Below are positions 63,839 through 64,000 of a stretch of DNA of 64,000 nt, piece by piece. Made by a program: the position numbers and the translations under genes. This DNA is from Blastobasis lacticolella. Its lineage: Eukaryota; Arthropoda; Insecta; Lepidoptera; Blastobasidae. The stretch's first letter is position 1. Every line of letters begins with the position of its first letter. Where the stretch lies: contig LR990041.1 in NCBI GenBank assembly GCA_905147135.1, positions 19,033,907-19,097,906 on the forward strand. The letters run 5' to 3'. The notes under the pieces were generated by a model. It saw nothing but the letters and a program-made list of their open reading frames with translations. It was not told the DNA's origin and did no database searches.

Positions 63839-64000
63839 TCTCTTTGCTGAAAACGGAAAACGGCAGAGTTATCCTGAGACTTGAGACAAGGCTCTGACTG
63901 CCTCTGACAGCCTGACACTGACATAACACAGTGTTGCCAACTTAATGGATATTCCACTAAATCTGGTGGTTTAGACTTACCTTTTAGTTGAGAATTTTAG

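Overview
The window is nuclear DNA from an insect, most likely a moth or butterfly. Genes are intron-rich, AT-rich and sparse, and are separated and invaded by transposons. Lepidopteran-style GGTACCTA/TAGGTAGG-rich spacers, jockey/RTE-type LINE debris, tRNA-headed SINEs and hAT-like MITEs dominate. Nothing prokaryotic is present. All calls come from reading the sequence; no database search was run.

Layout. 0-1 kb: a possible C-terminal membrane-protein exon (-) and a C-terminal chemoreceptor-like exon (+). 1-12 kb: transposon graveyard with LINE tails, SINEs, a deleted Tc1/mariner with clear inverted repeats and TA target duplication, and a MITE holding a perfect 97-bp inverted repeat. 12-18.2 kb: four minus-strand exons of a secreted-type Kazal inhibitor gene whose 5' end is not found. 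14-26 kb: several LINEs, including one with an uninterrupted 901-codon EEP/RT frame. 27.8-28.9 kb: a hAT-like element. 29.7-30.2 kb: a candidate 52-codon two-exon transcript.

31.0-37.4 kb (+): complete eight-exon Hsc70-interacting protein (Hip/ST13) gene, 395 codons plus stop. Its introns carry a tandemly duplicated splice-donor segment and a TRIM-like LTR element. 40.2-42.1 kb (-): complete four-exon mitochondrial ribosomal protein L38 gene. 42.8-48.6 kb (-): a full-length, apparently recent Ty3/gypsy element with LTRs that look identical and a 4-bp target duplication, inserted into an older RTE-type LINE. Its gag and pol share one reading frame, separated by a single UGA. 49.7-61.9 kb (+): complete nine-exon aminoacylase-1 gene with all M20 metal and catalytic residues, its introns full of MITEs. 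62-64 kb: SINE and RTE endonuclease fragments.

The host genes are ordinary housekeeping or secreted genes and show no operon-like link. Most of the unusual structure is in the mobile DNA: the gag-UGA-pol layout, the duplicated donor array in Hip, spaced motif arrays inside two hAT-like elements, a GC-rich foldback element with an 8-bp target duplication, and a 118-bp foldback MITE present three times.
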